A stretch of 64,000 bases of DNA from assembly GCF_030164465.1 (NCBI RefSeq), contig NZ_JASNJE010000014.1, positions 1 through 64,000 of the forward strand, in the 5' to 3' direction. This document shows positions 8,037 to 16,951 of this stretch, one piece after another (the stretch's first letter is position 1; each line of letters starts with the position of its first letter). Origin of the DNA: Sedimentitalea xiamensis. Lineage in GTDB: Bacteria; Pseudomonadota; Alphaproteobacteria; Rhodobacterales; Rhodobacteraceae. Made by a program: the position numbers and the translations under genes. The notes under the pieces were generated by a model. That model ran no database searches, was not told where the DNA came from, and saw nothing but the letters and a program-made list of their open reading frames with translations.

Positions 8037-8993
8037 ATGATTTTCAAGTTTCTAAAGGCGACCGGGATTGCCGCGGCCATCGCAGTGACGGCTCCGGCCC
8101 AGGCAGAGATGGGCTGGACGCCCCCCGGACCGGTCAACCTGCTCATCCCGTTCGGAGCCGGCGGAAGCGCCGATTCCATGGCCCGGTTCCTGGCAACTGG
8201 TCTGAACGAGCAATACGGCTGGGAAATCCTGCCCGAGAACATCCCGGGGCAAGGCGGTCGGCTGATGGCCAGCAGCCTTGCAAAGCTGCCCGCGGACGGG
8301 ACCGCCATCGCCTTGGCGCCTCTGGGGGAGTTGATCTATACGGAACTGGTGACCAGGGATCCTGGCTATTCCGTAGCAGACATGACGATGATAACGACGC
8401 TCGCGGGTACCCAGATGGGTTTGATCGCGCGGGCAGACCGGGGCTGGAACGATCTTGGAGACGTCATAGAGACGGCCAGGTCGGGTGAGAAGCTCTCGGT
8501 GGCCGTCCCGACGCAGAAACTCGCGGATGCCACATACCTGATCTCGCGGGAACATGATGTGGATCTCACGGTGGTAGTGACCCGCGGCGGGCAGGCGGCG
8601 ATGAGTGCCGTCATCGCCGGGGATGCCGACCTGGCCTGGGCAGGCGGGCTTCAAGGCGGGAATGTCCTGAATGGTCAACTGGTGAATCTCGTCTCCGGAG
8701 AAATGGACCGGTTGGAAGTATCGCCGGACGCGCCCCTGTTGTCCAAATATGCCATTCCGTACTTCTTCGGAACCGATTTTGTGATCCTGGCGCCGGAAGG
8801 TCTTCCCGACGATGCACGGGCAGCATTGGCCGAGGCTATCGGGGCGATCGCCTCGGACGAGGATGGAAACCTGCACAAGCTCTTGATCAAAAGCTTCGCC
8901 GGGGCACGCCTGATCACAGGCAAGGAGCTTGACGACCGGCGGGATGCGGCGATCGCCAACGACCTCGGCCTGCTGTCCGATGTTGATAGTTAG
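8037..8993 (+). CDS. TctC/Bug-family periplasmic solute-binding protein
   Basis: A 318-residue protein with a signal peptide (cleavage near 'APAQAEMGW') and the Bug/TctC signature 'NLLIPFGAGGSADSMAR'. It also has 'ENIPGQGG' and 'LAPEGLPDDARAALAEAIG' near the C-terminus. It delivers a carboxylate-type ligand to the TctA-TctB membrane pair encoded at 11.8-14.0 kb. The start follows a strong CGAGGAGG 5 bases upstream. Homologous three-part transporters import sulfolactate in characterised sulfonate degraders, but Bug proteins bind many carboxylates, so the ligand is open. The gene is separated from tctBA by the lyase and dehydrogenase genes. Confidence 0.88.
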   Translation: MIFKFLKATGIAAAIAVTAPAQAEMGWTPPGPVNLLIPFGAGGSADSMARFLATGLNEQYGWEILPENIPGQGGRLMASSLAKLPADGTAIALAPLGELIYTELVTRDPGYSVADMTMITTLAGTQMGLIARADRGWNDLGDVIETARSGEKLSVAVPTQKLADATYLISREHDVDLTVVVTRGGQAAMSAVIAGDADLAWAGGLQGGNVLNGQLVNLVSGEMDRLEVSPDAPLLSKYAIPYFFGTDFVILAPEGLPDDARAALAEAIGAIASDEDGNLHKLLIKSFAGARLITGKELDDRRDAAIANDLGLLSDVDS

Positions 8994-9174
8994 GGCACAC
9001 CTTGGAGGCAGAGCTGACGCGCGGTCCGGCATCGAAGTCCGCCGTGACCGCATAGAAGCCGAACTGCGCCTTGTATGTAGGTCAAGCGTCAGGGCCTGTC
9101 TGCCAAAGGCCCGACCGGGCAATGATGGGCGAGAATAAGACAGAAGTTGCCAGAATTACTGAAGGGCTTGGAAA

Positions 9175-9477
9175 ATGAGAAATCTGATCATCGTCGATGC
9201 CGGGGATAATGTCGCCACCACCGTGGTCGAGATTGCCGAAGGGACCGTTCTGGCACTCGACGAAACCACAACCTCCAGGCCTCTGACTGCCCGGCAGGCC
9301 ATTCCGTTCGGACATAAGATCGCACTGGTCGATCTCGATTTGGGGGATGAGGTCATCAAGTACGGCGCCGTCGTCGGCGTCGCGACAGCCAGGATCCTGG
9401 CCGGCGATCACGTGCACGTCCACAATATCGCAAGCAAGCGGATACGAGGTGACATAAAGCAAGGGGACATGGCATGA
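9175..9477 (+). CDS. UxaA/SuyA-family small subunit (SAF domain)
   Basis: A 100-residue SAF-domain protein with the family pattern 'IPFGHKIALVDLDLGDEVIK', 'YGAVVGVA' and 'GDHVHVHN'. In altronate and galactarate dehydratases this domain is fused to the catalytic domain. As a separate small subunit it occurs in (R)-sulfolactate sulfo-lyase (SuyA) and in split altronate-dehydratase-like enzymes. Its stop overlaps the start of the large-subunit gene by ATGA, so the two chains are translationally coupled and must form one enzyme. Confidence 0.8.
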   Translation: MRNLIIVDAGDNVATTVVEIAEGTVLALDETTTSRPLTARQAIPFGHKIALVDLDLGDEVIKYGAVVGVATARILAGDHVHVHNIASKRIRGDIKQGDMA

Positions 9478-10670
9478 GTTTCGAGCATTTCACGGGATAT
9501 GGCCGGTCAGATGGTCGCGTGGGCATCCGGAATCTTCCGCTGGTCATTGCGGTCATGGACAATTGCAACCCGTTGACAAGGCGTATCGCAGGGGCCGTGC
9601 AAGGAGCCGTGCCGATTGTTGCGGCATATGGGCGGGGCCAGAAGGGCGACGATCAACGCGTGCACGATATGACGCTTGTCAACTATGGGAGCCATCCCAA
9701 TTGCCAGGCGGCGCTGGTCGTCGGGCTTGAGCATGTGACAGCGGAACGTATCGCAGCGAAGATTGCCGAGACCGGCCGCCCGGTGGATTGGATCGACGTG
9801 CAAGGGCAGGGCGGGACGCTGAATGCCTTTGCCGAGGGAGTGCGGCGTCTGACCGCGCTGATCGATGCCAATCCGGTGCGGCTGGTGAAAAGCCCAATCT
9901 CCGACCTCGTAGTCGGTTTGGAATGCGGCGGATCGGACGCGCTGTCCGGAATCAGCGGCAATGCCGCAATGGGCGTGGTCGCTGACCGTCTGAGCGACGC
10001 GGGTGCCACTGTCATTCTTTCCGAAATCGAGGAGATCATCGGCGCCGAGCATGTTCTGGTAGATCGTGCGTCAAGCGACGAAGTCCGGGCCAAGCTCCTG
10101 GCCGCCGTCGAGCGTTGCGAACGGCATGCCGTGCACCTGGGGTTGAACATGGCGCCGCTTGGCGAAGACAACATCCTTGGCGGGCTGTCGACCACCGAGG
10201 AGAAATCGCTGGGCGCCGTACGCAAATCGGGCACCTCACCTTTGAATGAGGTAATCGGCTATGGTGAGAAACCCAGGGAGCGCGGAGTGGTATTCATGGA
10301 CGCGCCCGCACCGGGGACGGAAAACGTCACTGCCCTGGGTGCGGCAGGCGCGCATATGATCCTGTTCAATACCGGGCGCGGAAACCCGATCGGCAACCCG
10401 GTTTCGCCGACCTTGAAGATCACGGGTAGCCCCAATACCGCCATGCGGTTCGCCGACAACATAGATATCGACGTGTCTGCGATCGTTTCGGGTGAAATGA
10501 ATTTCGACCTTGCCGCCGATCTCATCATGGAAATGATGGACTGCACGGCCCGGGGTCGATTGACGGCAAGCGAACGGCTTGGGGATACCGAGCTTTCCAT
10601 CAGCCGGATCGACAACGGGTTCCTGAGAATTCTTCGGGAAACTTGCCCCTCGATTGCGAATGCCGGATAA
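9474..10670 (+). CDS. UxaA/SuyB-family lyase large subunit
   Basis: A 398-residue catalytic subunit of the altronate dehydratase/sulfolactate sulfo-lyase family. It shows 'GRSDGRVGIRN' at the N-terminus, 'LECGGSDALSG' (probably metal/cofactor region), 'GGLSTTEEKSLGA', 'FNTGRGNPIGNP' and a C-terminal 'SERLGDTELSI'. The CGGSD version resembles ordinary altronate-type dehydratases rather than the CGESD I recall for SuyB. The reaction could therefore be either dehydration of a 2,3-dihydroxy acid or desulfonation. The putative sulfate exporter in the same cluster favours desulfonation. Confidence 0.8.
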   Translation: MSFEHFTGYGRSDGRVGIRNLPLVIAVMDNCNPLTRRIAGAVQGAVPIVAAYGRGQKGDDQRVHDMTLVNYGSHPNCQAALVVGLEHVTAERIAAKIAETGRPVDWIDVQGQGGTLNAFAEGVRRLTALIDANPVRLVKSPISDLVVGLECGGSDALSGISGNAAMGVVADRLSDAGATVILSEIEEIIGAEHVLVDRASSDEVRAKLLAAVERCERHAVHLGLNMAPLGEDNILGGLSTTEEKSLGAVRKSGTSPLNEVIGYGEKPRERGVVFMDAPAPGTENVTALGAAGAHMILFNTGRGNPIGNPVSPTLKITGSPNTAMRFADNIDIDVSAIVSGEMNFDLAADLIMEMMDCTARGRLTASERLGDTELSISRIDNGFLRILRETCPSIANAG

Positions 10671-10694
10671 GCCGCCGCCTGGCTGGAGGAAGAC

Positions 10695-11783
10695 ATGAGC
10701 AAGACCGAGTCAACCGCTGAAGCCTTCCGGTATCGCGATACCGCGCCCGTGGAGCGGTTTGCCTGGGCGCCACTGGAGGCGTGGGTTGCCGCCATTCTGG
10801 GCCGGGCGGATGTGGCGTGCGGCGATGCGGAGCTTGCCGCAAAGTTCCTCGTGCGGTCGGACGCCCGGGGCTTTGGCACGCACGGTGTTTCGCGCCTTGT
10901 CAGCTACGTCGACAAGCTCAAATCCGGCGAGATCGCGCCGCGCGGCGCTCCTTCCTTCACCGAAGTTGCCGGCGCATTGCGGGTCGATGGGGCGGGGCTT
11001 CTGGGACAGGTGGTTGCGCCGCAAGCGGTGGATACGGGGCTCGAATTGCTGGAGGGTCGAGGCTCTGTTGTTTGTCAGATCCGCGACGTGGCGCATCTGG
11101 GCGCGGTCGGTATGTATGCGCTTCGCGCTGCCGAGGCGGGCGCGGTCTGCCTGATCATGCAGGCCACATCGCCCGTTATGGCCACGCAGGGCGCTACCCG
11201 GCCGATGATCGGCAACAATCCCTTGGCCCTGGCTGCGCCACGTCCGAACGGGCCGCCGATCGCGATAGACATGGCCTGCTGCATGGCTGCACGTGGAAAC
11301 ATCCTGCTCGCCGCGCGCGAAGGCGATCCGATTCCGCAAGGCTGGGCCATCGACCCGGAAGGACAACCGACGACCGACGCCGATGCCGCGCTGCGCGGAT
11401 CCCTTTTGCCCTTCGGCGGGCACAAGGGCATGGCATTGGCCATGATCGTCGAGATACTGGCAGCCAGCCTCGCCGGTGCGACGCATTCCGAACGGCTGAA
11501 TCCCGAAGGCGGCGTACAAAGCGCCTCGGGAAATCTCAACGCCTTCTGCCTTCTGCTGTCGCCGGACCACATGACACCCGGAGGGCGGGCCGCATACGAC
11601 AACCACATCACCGACTGGACCCGAACCTACAAGGCCGCGGGCGAAACCGCCGGCGAGCGGCTCCCGGGCGAGCGTGCGGCGCAAGCCGAAGCGCTGGCGC
11701 GGCGGGAGGGAGTCCCGTTGGCGAGATCCGTCGTGACCGAACTCGTGGCGCTGGGGCGCGAAATGGAGATAGCCATGCCATGA
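10695..11783 (+). CDS. Ldh_2-family NAD(P)-dependent dehydrogenase (malate / sulfolactate / ureidoglycolate type)
   Basis: A 362-residue oxidoreductase of the malate/L-lactate dehydrogenase (YbiC/ComC/AllD) family. It has 'DARGFGTHGVSRL' near residues 55-67, 'DVAHLGAVGMYALRAAEAGA', 'IGNNPLALAAPRP' and 'LPFGGHKGMALAMIVEIL'. Members reduce 2-oxoacids to 2-hydroxyacids or the reverse, including sulfopyruvate/sulfolactate (ComC). A 25-base gap follows the lyase gene, and GGAGGAAG provides the ribosome-binding site. In this cluster it probably interconverts the oxo and hydroxy forms, or the two enantiomers, of the imported acid. The substrate is not readable from the sequence. Confidence 0.85.
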   Translation: MSKTESTAEAFRYRDTAPVERFAWAPLEAWVAAILGRADVACGDAELAAKFLVRSDARGFGTHGVSRLVSYVDKLKSGEIAPRGAPSFTEVAGALRVDGAGLLGQVVAPQAVDTGLELLEGRGSVVCQIRDVAHLGAVGMYALRAAEAGAVCLIMQATSPVMATQGATRPMIGNNPLALAAPRPNGPPIAIDMACCMAARGNILLAAREGDPIPQGWAIDPEGQPTTDADAALRGSLLPFGGHKGMALAMIVEILAASLAGATHSERLNPEGGVQSASGNLNAFCLLLSPDHMTPGGRAAYDNHITDWTRTYKAAGETAGERLPGERAAQAEALARREGVPLARSVVTELVALGREMEIAMP

Positions 11784-11825
11784 CGGTCGTTTTTCGCGTC
11801 GCTGATCACCGATAGGGGAGGGGCC

Positions 11826-12401
11826 ATGCTCAGCCGCAGAAACGAGGTCTGGATTGCGCTCCTGTGCATTGTGGCGGCGCTCGTCACCGCAATGGTCTGG
11901 GTTCCGCTGGATAGTGAAACGCCACCCATATACACGTTTCGCCGGCAAATCAATATCGGCGACGCGATGCTGCCGTTGGTGTCTGCAACCGGCATCGCGA
12001 TATGCGCCGTCATTCATCTGCTGCTGACCTTGCGCAGAGAACCGGCGACCGAACGGTCTGCGCCGCTGGATATCCACACCGGTTCTTTCTTTCTTCCATT
12101 TGCCGCGATCATGCTGGTCTCCTGCATGCTCATGTATTGGGCAGGACCGATTGCGCTCGCGCTGTTCGGGCCGACCGGAGAGGAGGCGGTGACCTATCGC
12201 CAGATGCGTGCGGCATTCCCCTGGAAGTATATCGGCTACGGCCTCGGCGGCTTCACGATGGTCTTCGGCGTCACGTCGCTGATTGAAGGCAGGATCTCGG
12301 CAAGCCGGGCGCTCACGTCGATGCTTGCCGTGCTTGCTCTCATCCTCGTTTTCGATGTGCCTTTCGACACCATTCTCCTTCCGCCGAATGGGGATTACTG
12401 A
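11826..12401 (+). CDS. TctB-family small membrane subunit of a tripartite tricarboxylate-type transporter
   Basis: A 191-residue protein with four hydrophobic helices: about residues 8-27, 50-65, 95-125 and 140-160, with a further one at the C-terminus. It lies directly before, and overlaps by TGATG, a clear TctA gene, which identifies it as TctB. It spans the inner membrane and pairs with TctA. GGGGAGGGG before the ATG is a strong ribosome-binding site. Confidence 0.82.
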   Translation: MLSRRNEVWIALLCIVAALVTAMVWVPLDSETPPIYTFRRQINIGDAMLPLVSATGIAICAVIHLLLTLRREPATERSAPLDIHTGSFFLPFAAIMLVSCMLMYWAGPIALALFGPTGEEAVTYRQMRAAFPWKYIGYGLGGFTMVFGVTSLIEGRISASRALTSMLAVLALILVFDVPFDTILLPPNGDY

Positions 12402-13999
12402 TGGGTGTACTCGACTATGTCTGGGCCGGGATCATGGCCGTCATTGCCGGACCCGCCGCGTTCGAGCTGTTCGGAATCGGCATTCCGCTTGTCGGCCTGA
12501 TGGTTCTGGGAGGGTTCATCCTGGGTATCGTCGGTGGTGCGACACCCGGTCTGGCCGGGCCGTTCCTCATGGCGGTATCGCTGCCAATCCTGCTGTCGAC
12601 CTTTGGCTTTTCGCCGGATGCGTTGCTGCCGGTTCTGGGCTTTCTCATCGGGGTGATGAAAGGGGCGACGGTTGGTGGTTCGGTCCCCGCGATCCTGTTC
12701 AACACCCCCGGTACACCGGATGCGATGCTGACCACCTTTGACGGGTATCCGATGGCACAGAAGGGCCAGGCGGGAAAGGCCCTGCGGACAGCGCACTTCG
12801 CTTCCGTTTCCGGCGATACGTTCTCGGATCTGGTTCTGTTTACATGTGCTCCGTTCCTGGCGGTGATGGTCGAGGCATATCTGGGCTTTGGCGAGAAGGC
12901 GGCCCTGATCCTGCTGTCGCTGGCCTTTGTCGCGGCGGTGGTCGGGGCCTCGCCGATGAAGGGAATGATCGCTGCCTTTCTGGGGCTTTTCATTGCCACT
13001 ATCGGCACGGGCCAGGACAGCTATGCCCGCCTCTCTCTTGGTACCGACGTGCTGTCTTCCGGCGTTCCGATGATCACGGCGGTGCTGGGTGTGCTGATCT
13101 TGGGTGAGATCCTGTTCGCCTTCGAGGAAATGTGGCGCAGCCGTCGGGTGGACAAGGTGAGTCCAACCCCGATCCAACGCGACCAGAGGCTGAGCTGGGC
13201 AGACCGTAAGCGCCTGATGCCGTTTATCGGCGTGTCCGCGGCCATCGGAACGGTGATCGGTGCATTGCCCGGTATCGGTTCGACCTTGGCCGCGACGCTC
13301 GGCTATTCCACCGGCGAGAGAATGCACAAGGGGCCGGTCGCCTTCGGTGACGGCACGCCCGAGGGCATCGCCGCGACGGAGGCGGCCAACAGTTCGGTTT
13401 CCGGCGCGAACCTTATTCCGGTCCTGTCGCTGGGCATTCCGGGCAATGTCGGCGCGGTGTTCCTTATCCTCGCCGCGGAATCCATCGGTGGGTTCAACCC
13501 GGGTCCGGGCGTCTTTCGCTTCACGACCGAGGAAGTGAACCCCGAACTCGTCATCGCCTTCGGGCTGTTCACCGCCATGATGCTGGCCAACATCCTGAAC
13601 TGGATGATCGGCGGCAGGATCATGGCCGCGTGCGGCGTCATGGCCCGCGTGCCGAAGCAGGTGTTGCTGCCCATCGTACTGCTGCTGACCCTGACCGCAA
13701 TCTATGTGCAGGAAACGGATTTCACTGTCTTCTACTTTGCCTTCGCTTTCGGGGTCCTCGGTTACGGGATGCGGAAGCTCAAGTTTCCTGCACTTCCCTT
13801 TGTCATTGCCTTCATTCTGGCGGGCAACCTCGAAACGGCATTCAGGCAGGCTTTCGCAGTCTCCGGCGGCGATCCGTTCTTTCTGTTCAAGAGCCCCCTG
13901 TCGCTTGTTTTCCTCGCGATCTCGGTGGGTGTGATCGTCTTCTTCTCGCTCCCACGGAAACCGGTGAACAAAGCCATTGAGGCGGAAGAAGGCGCATGA
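12401..13999 (+). CDS. TctA-family large membrane subunit of a tripartite tricarboxylate-type transporter
   Basis: A 532-residue protein with about 11-12 membrane helices and the family's glycine/proline-rich loops 'GATPGLAGPFLMAVSLPI', 'VGGSVPAILFNTPGTPDA', 'GALPGIGSTLAATLGYSTGE', 'ANSSVSGANLIPVLSLGIPG'. These are diagnostic of TctA. It forms the ion-coupled importer with TctB (upstream) and the TctC protein at 8.0 kb. The stop overlaps the start of the following usp gene by ATGA, so usp is in the same operon. Confidence 0.93.
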   Translation: MGVLDYVWAGIMAVIAGPAAFELFGIGIPLVGLMVLGGFILGIVGGATPGLAGPFLMAVSLPILLSTFGFSPDALLPVLGFLIGVMKGATVGGSVPAILFNTPGTPDAMLTTFDGYPMAQKGQAGKALRTAHFASVSGDTFSDLVLFTCAPFLAVMVEAYLGFGEKAALILLSLAFVAAVVGASPMKGMIAAFLGLFIATIGTGQDSYARLSLGTDVLSSGVPMITAVLGVLILGEILFAFEEMWRSRRVDKVSPTPIQRDQRLSWADRKRLMPFIGVSAAIGTVIGALPGIGSTLAATLGYSTGERMHKGPVAFGDGTPEGIAATEAANSSVSGANLIPVLSLGIPGNVGAVFLILAAESIGGFNPGPGVFRFTTEEVNPELVIAFGLFTAMMLANILNWMIGGRIMAACGVMARVPKQVLLPIVLLLTLTAIYVQETDFTVFYFAFAFGVLGYGMRKLKFPALPFVIAFILAGNLETAFRQAFAVSGGDPFFLFKSPLSLVFLAISVGVIVFFSLPRKPVNKAIEAEEGA

Positions 14000-14820
14000 T
14001 TGCAGTAAGAAACCTGCTTGTGGCATTCAACGGCTCGGAAAGCTCGGAAGGCGCTCTGAAGGCGGCCGTGCATATGCAGCAGAAATACGGAGCGCACATT
14101 ACCGGTCTTCTTGCCCATGAAGGCAAGCGCGAACGTTTCTCGCAGCGTCCATGGATGCCGGAGAACGTGCGGGAGATCATCGAGAAATCGGTCCACGCCG
14201 ATGAAGATCGGGTCGGTGCCGATTTCCACCGCTTGGTCGGCGACGTGCCGCCGGACAAGGTCCATTGGATCACGTTATCGGGCGAACCCGATACCACGGT
14301 CGCGCAATATGCCTGCCTGTACGATATCACGGTCGTCGGGCGTCACACGGCCGACGACGTGCCGGATGCGAGCCTGCACCCCGAGCGGATTGCGCTGAAC
14401 AGCGGGCGCCCGGTTCTCGTTGTGCCACCCGGCTTCGATAAGGCGACGATAAACCGGCCGGCGGTTCTTGCCTGGGATGGTGCGCGTGCGGCGACACGTG
14501 CGCTGAACGACGCCATGTTGGTTATCGAGACCAAGCAGCGCGTCGATGTCCTGAGTGTCGGCAAGAAGATCCGGCGTCCGCTGAAGGCTATCGACGTGGT
14601 CACGACATTGGCGCGTCACGGCGTCGGAGCGAAACGGGTCCGTCGCGAGCAATCCACGCGCTCGGTCGGAGAGGAGATTCTCGCCTATTGTGACGAGGTC
14701 GATGCAGGCCTTCTGGTGATGGGCGCTTTCGAGCACAGCGCGTTCCGAGAGGAATTGTTCGGCGGCACGACCAAGACGGTCCTCGCCAACGCCCGCATTC
14801 CTGTCCTGATCTCGCATTGA
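13996..14820 (+). CDS. Universal stress protein (tandem Usp domains)
   Basis: A 274-residue protein with two Usp domains. The first starts 'VRNLLVAFNGSESSEGALK' and the second 'NRPAVLAWDGARAATRAL'. The second ends with the nucleotide-binding-type loop 'MGAFEHSAFREELFGGTTK' and 'ARIPVLISH'. It is translationally coupled to tctA and followed by the exporter gene. A Usp gene next to an exporter of this family recurs in sulfonate-degradation operons, so its presence here is a contextual marker. The molecular role is unknown. Confidence 0.87.
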   Translation: MIAVRNLLVAFNGSESSEGALKAAVHMQQKYGAHITGLLAHEGKRERFSQRPWMPENVREIIEKSVHADEDRVGADFHRLVGDVPPDKVHWITLSGEPDTTVAQYACLYDITVVGRHTADDVPDASLHPERIALNSGRPVLVVPPGFDKATINRPAVLAWDGARAATRALNDAMLVIETKQRVDVLSVGKKIRRPLKAIDVVTTLARHGVGAKRVRREQSTRSVGEEILAYCDEVDAGLLVMGAFEHSAFREELFGGTTKTVLANARIPVLISH

Positions 14821-14928
14821 GTCACCAATGCCACGACCACGTCCTCCCGCCGTTCGGGCCGGCATTGACGTGACCGCCTGTCGTCCCCTCCGACCCATCC
14901 CGTTAACGCGCCTTCAGGAGCAATTCGC

Positions 14929-15963
14929 ATGGTCAAGTTCCCTTTTGCCGCCAGCCCATCGCGCCTGCGCCTGACAGAAGCAATCCGTTCACGGCTGCCG
15001 GGTATACTGGTGGCGCTGGTCATCGGCATCGCGGCGCAGTTCCTGTCGGACCACTACGGTGCGCCAGCCATGCTTATGGCGCTCCTGCTGGGAATCGCTT
15101 TCCATTTCCTCGCCGAAGAAGGCCAATGTGCGGCGGGCATCGACTTTACCGCGCGGACAGTGCTGCGCATCGGGGTTGCGCTGCTCGGTGCGCGCATCAG
15201 CATCGATATGCTGATCGGCCTTGGTGCGCCCCTCATCATCCTGACGATTTGCGGGGTCGTCCTGACGATAGGTGTTGGATTGCTCGGCGCGCGGCTACTC
15301 GGGCGGGGCTGGCGTTTCGGCCTTCTGACCGGCGGCGCCGTGGCGATCTGCGGCGCGTCGGCGGCCATGGCTATTGCGGCGGTCTTGCCCAGGAACGAGC
15401 ATTCCGAGAAAAACCTCATCTTTACCGTGCTCACGGTCACAGTTCTCAGTACAGTCGCGATGGTGCTCTACCCGACGATTGCCCGGTTTTTCGGCCTCGA
15501 TGATCTGGCGACCGGGGTTTTTCTTGGCGGGACGATCCACGACGTGGCCCAGGTGGTCGGTGCCGGCTTTTCGGTCTCGGAGCAAACGGGCGAGACCGCG
15601 GCGCTGGTCAAGCTGTTCCGTGTCACCATGCTGGTTCCCGTCGTGCTAAGCTTCTCACTGGTCGTCCGCAGTCTCGACGCCAAGACGGAAGCTGGCGAGG
15701 CGTGTCCGCCGCTGGTTCCGGTTTTCGTCTGGGCGTTTCTGGCGCTCGGCGCGATCCACTCGTTCGGTCTGATACCTGCCAGAGTCTCAGACCTTCTGAG
15801 CGACCTCTCCCGCTGGGCGCTGCTCGTCGCGATCGCGGCGGTGGGAATGAAGACTGCGCTCCGAACCATTTTCGACGTCGGCGGCCAGGCCATCGCGCTG
15901 ATGGCTGCCGAGACACTCTTTCTTGCCGTCTTCATTCTCGTCGGCCTGCATTGGCTGGCATGA
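14929..15963 (+). CDS. YeiH/PSE-family putative sulfate exporter
   Basis: A 344-residue inner-membrane protein with roughly ten helices and the UPF0324/PSE signature. This includes 'FLGGTIHDVAQVVGAG', 'GGAVAICGASAAMAIAAVLP' and 'LFRVTMLVPVVLSFSLVVR'. Relatives (TauZ, SuyZ) are thought to export sulfate or sulfite released by C-S bond cleavage in taurine and sulfolactate degraders. An AGGAG lies before the ATG. Its position at the end of the transporter-lyase-dehydrogenase operon is the main reason to suspect that the cluster degrades a sulfonate. Transport activity is inferred from family assignment. Confidence 0.85.
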   Translation: MVKFPFAASPSRLRLTEAIRSRLPGILVALVIGIAAQFLSDHYGAPAMLMALLLGIAFHFLAEEGQCAAGIDFTARTVLRIGVALLGARISIDMLIGLGAPLIILTICGVVLTIGVGLLGARLLGRGWRFGLLTGGAVAICGASAAMAIAAVLPRNEHSEKNLIFTVLTVTVLSTVAMVLYPTIARFFGLDDLATGVFLGGTIHDVAQVVGAGFSVSEQTGETAALVKLFRVTMLVPVVLSFSLVVRSLDAKTEAGEACPPLVPVFVWAFLALGAIHSFGLIPARVSDLLSDLSRWALLVAIAAVGMKTALRTIFDVGGQAIALMAAETLFLAVFILVGLHWLA

Positions 15964-16235
15964 TGTAACGCGTCGCGCGGGAAGCCAGTTCCGCGCATAT
16001 CCATGCCGCGCGTGCCGTAATGCTGGAGCGTCTGGCCGCTGCCGATACCCGCTACCGGGTCGATATCGGCCGCAATCACACCGTAGATCGAAGCAGGAGC
16101 GCGCAATGCTGACGCTGTTGCTACGCGTGGTCGGAGGCGCGCTGTTCGCCTACATGGCCTACGCCACGTTTTTCGGTCCCTACAAGACCACGGTGGTACA
16201 CTTGGCGTTTTTGCCGGAGCATTGCGGGATTCCAG
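15964..16235. other. Decayed region with short unrecognised reading-frame fragments
   Basis: The plus strand reads '...ARAVMLERLAAADTRYRVD' to a TGA at 16107. It overlaps an ATG (16105) that opens a short hydrophobic frame ('MLTLLLRVVGGALFAYMAYA'), which loses coherence after about 35 codons. The ATGCTGA overlap looks like the junction of two formerly coupled genes. I do not recognise either fragment. The region lies between the exporter and a ParA-like fragment and is best read as a recombination scar. Confidence 0.4.
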
Positions 16236-16570
16236 ATGGCCCTGGATGTCGTCGCGGCTGCGGTGGCCGTCGGCGCCGAATGGTCGGACGGCATCGTTGT
16301 GCTTGCGGACCACATCGTGACACCCGTCATGCTGTCGACGTCTGATTTCGATGTCGGAGCGCAGACTTCCGATTTGTTTGAGAAGCTGAAATCCCGTGTT
16401 GACGACCCCTCCAGCCTTCCGCGCCACCACCTCGTCCTCAACATGGTCGACCCGAAAACGACCCGTGCTGACGCCGCCCTGATGGAAGAAGCCCTCACCC
16501 GGTTTCCGATGGCCGAAACCGTCATGATGCGGCGGAACACCTACAAGGAGATGGACCAGAAGGGGCTGGA
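16236..16570 (+). pseudogene. ParA/VirC1-like partition ATPase, C-terminal fragment
   Basis: About 110 codons read as the C-terminal half of a ParA-family P-loop ATPase: 'IVTPVMLSTSDFDVG' (compare 'TPLDI' in VirC1), 'HHLVLNMVDPKTTRAD' and the end region 'MMRRNTYKEMDQKGL'. The Walker A part is missing, though 'YKTTVVHLA' in another frame just upstream may be its remains. After about 16570 the frame becomes incoherent and meets an opposing gene fragment. This suggests a remnant of a plasmid or integrative element. The family call is tentative. Confidence 0.45.
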
Positions 16571-16575
16571 TTGGT

Positions 16576-16752
16576 ATCGATCTGAGAGATCGCCGCAGCA
16601 AGGAGGTCGGGTGTCCAGGGCCCTTGCGGAACACCGTCTTTGCCGATGGGGCGTCCCACGCCGGCCGCCGCTACCCGTGCGAAGAGTTCCTTGAAATCTT
16701 CACTGCCGCCATGTGGGGGGCTGAAAAATTTTCCTTTCTTTGTCAGTGTCAT
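16576..16752 (-). pseudogene. RcgA-family N-terminal fragment
   Basis: On the minus strand an ATG at 16752 starts a coherent stretch of about 58 residues ('MTLTKKGKFFSPPHGG...', 'VGRPIGKDGVPQGPWTPDLL', 'AISQIDTN'). This resembles the N-terminus of proteins annotated as RcgA-family in Rhodobacteraceae, as I recall them. The similarity ends at the junction with the ParA-like fragment, where the expected continuation is replaced by unrelated sequence. It is therefore a truncated gene. No function is claimed. Confidence 0.45.
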
Positions 16753-16951
16753 ACGGCGTCGTATTTCGAGTTGGCCCGTCCGATTTCGTCTTGGGCCGTG
16801 ATTTAACGACTCGGCACTTGGCATCAAGGCCAAAGATGCAACTGTGGCGAGTGCTCGCTCATATCCACCGATTGCTGCCCACGAGGGCTGCTGAGATATC
16901 GCCGGCGAATAGAGACTTGTCCTCCGTGTCGCATCGTCACCATTGGAGAGC

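Noticed and set aside
10710-12077. Minus-strand frame of 455 codons over the dehydrogenase and tctB
   Set aside because: Shadow of two well-supported plus-strand genes; Arg/His/Gln-rich composition is typical of an antisense frame.
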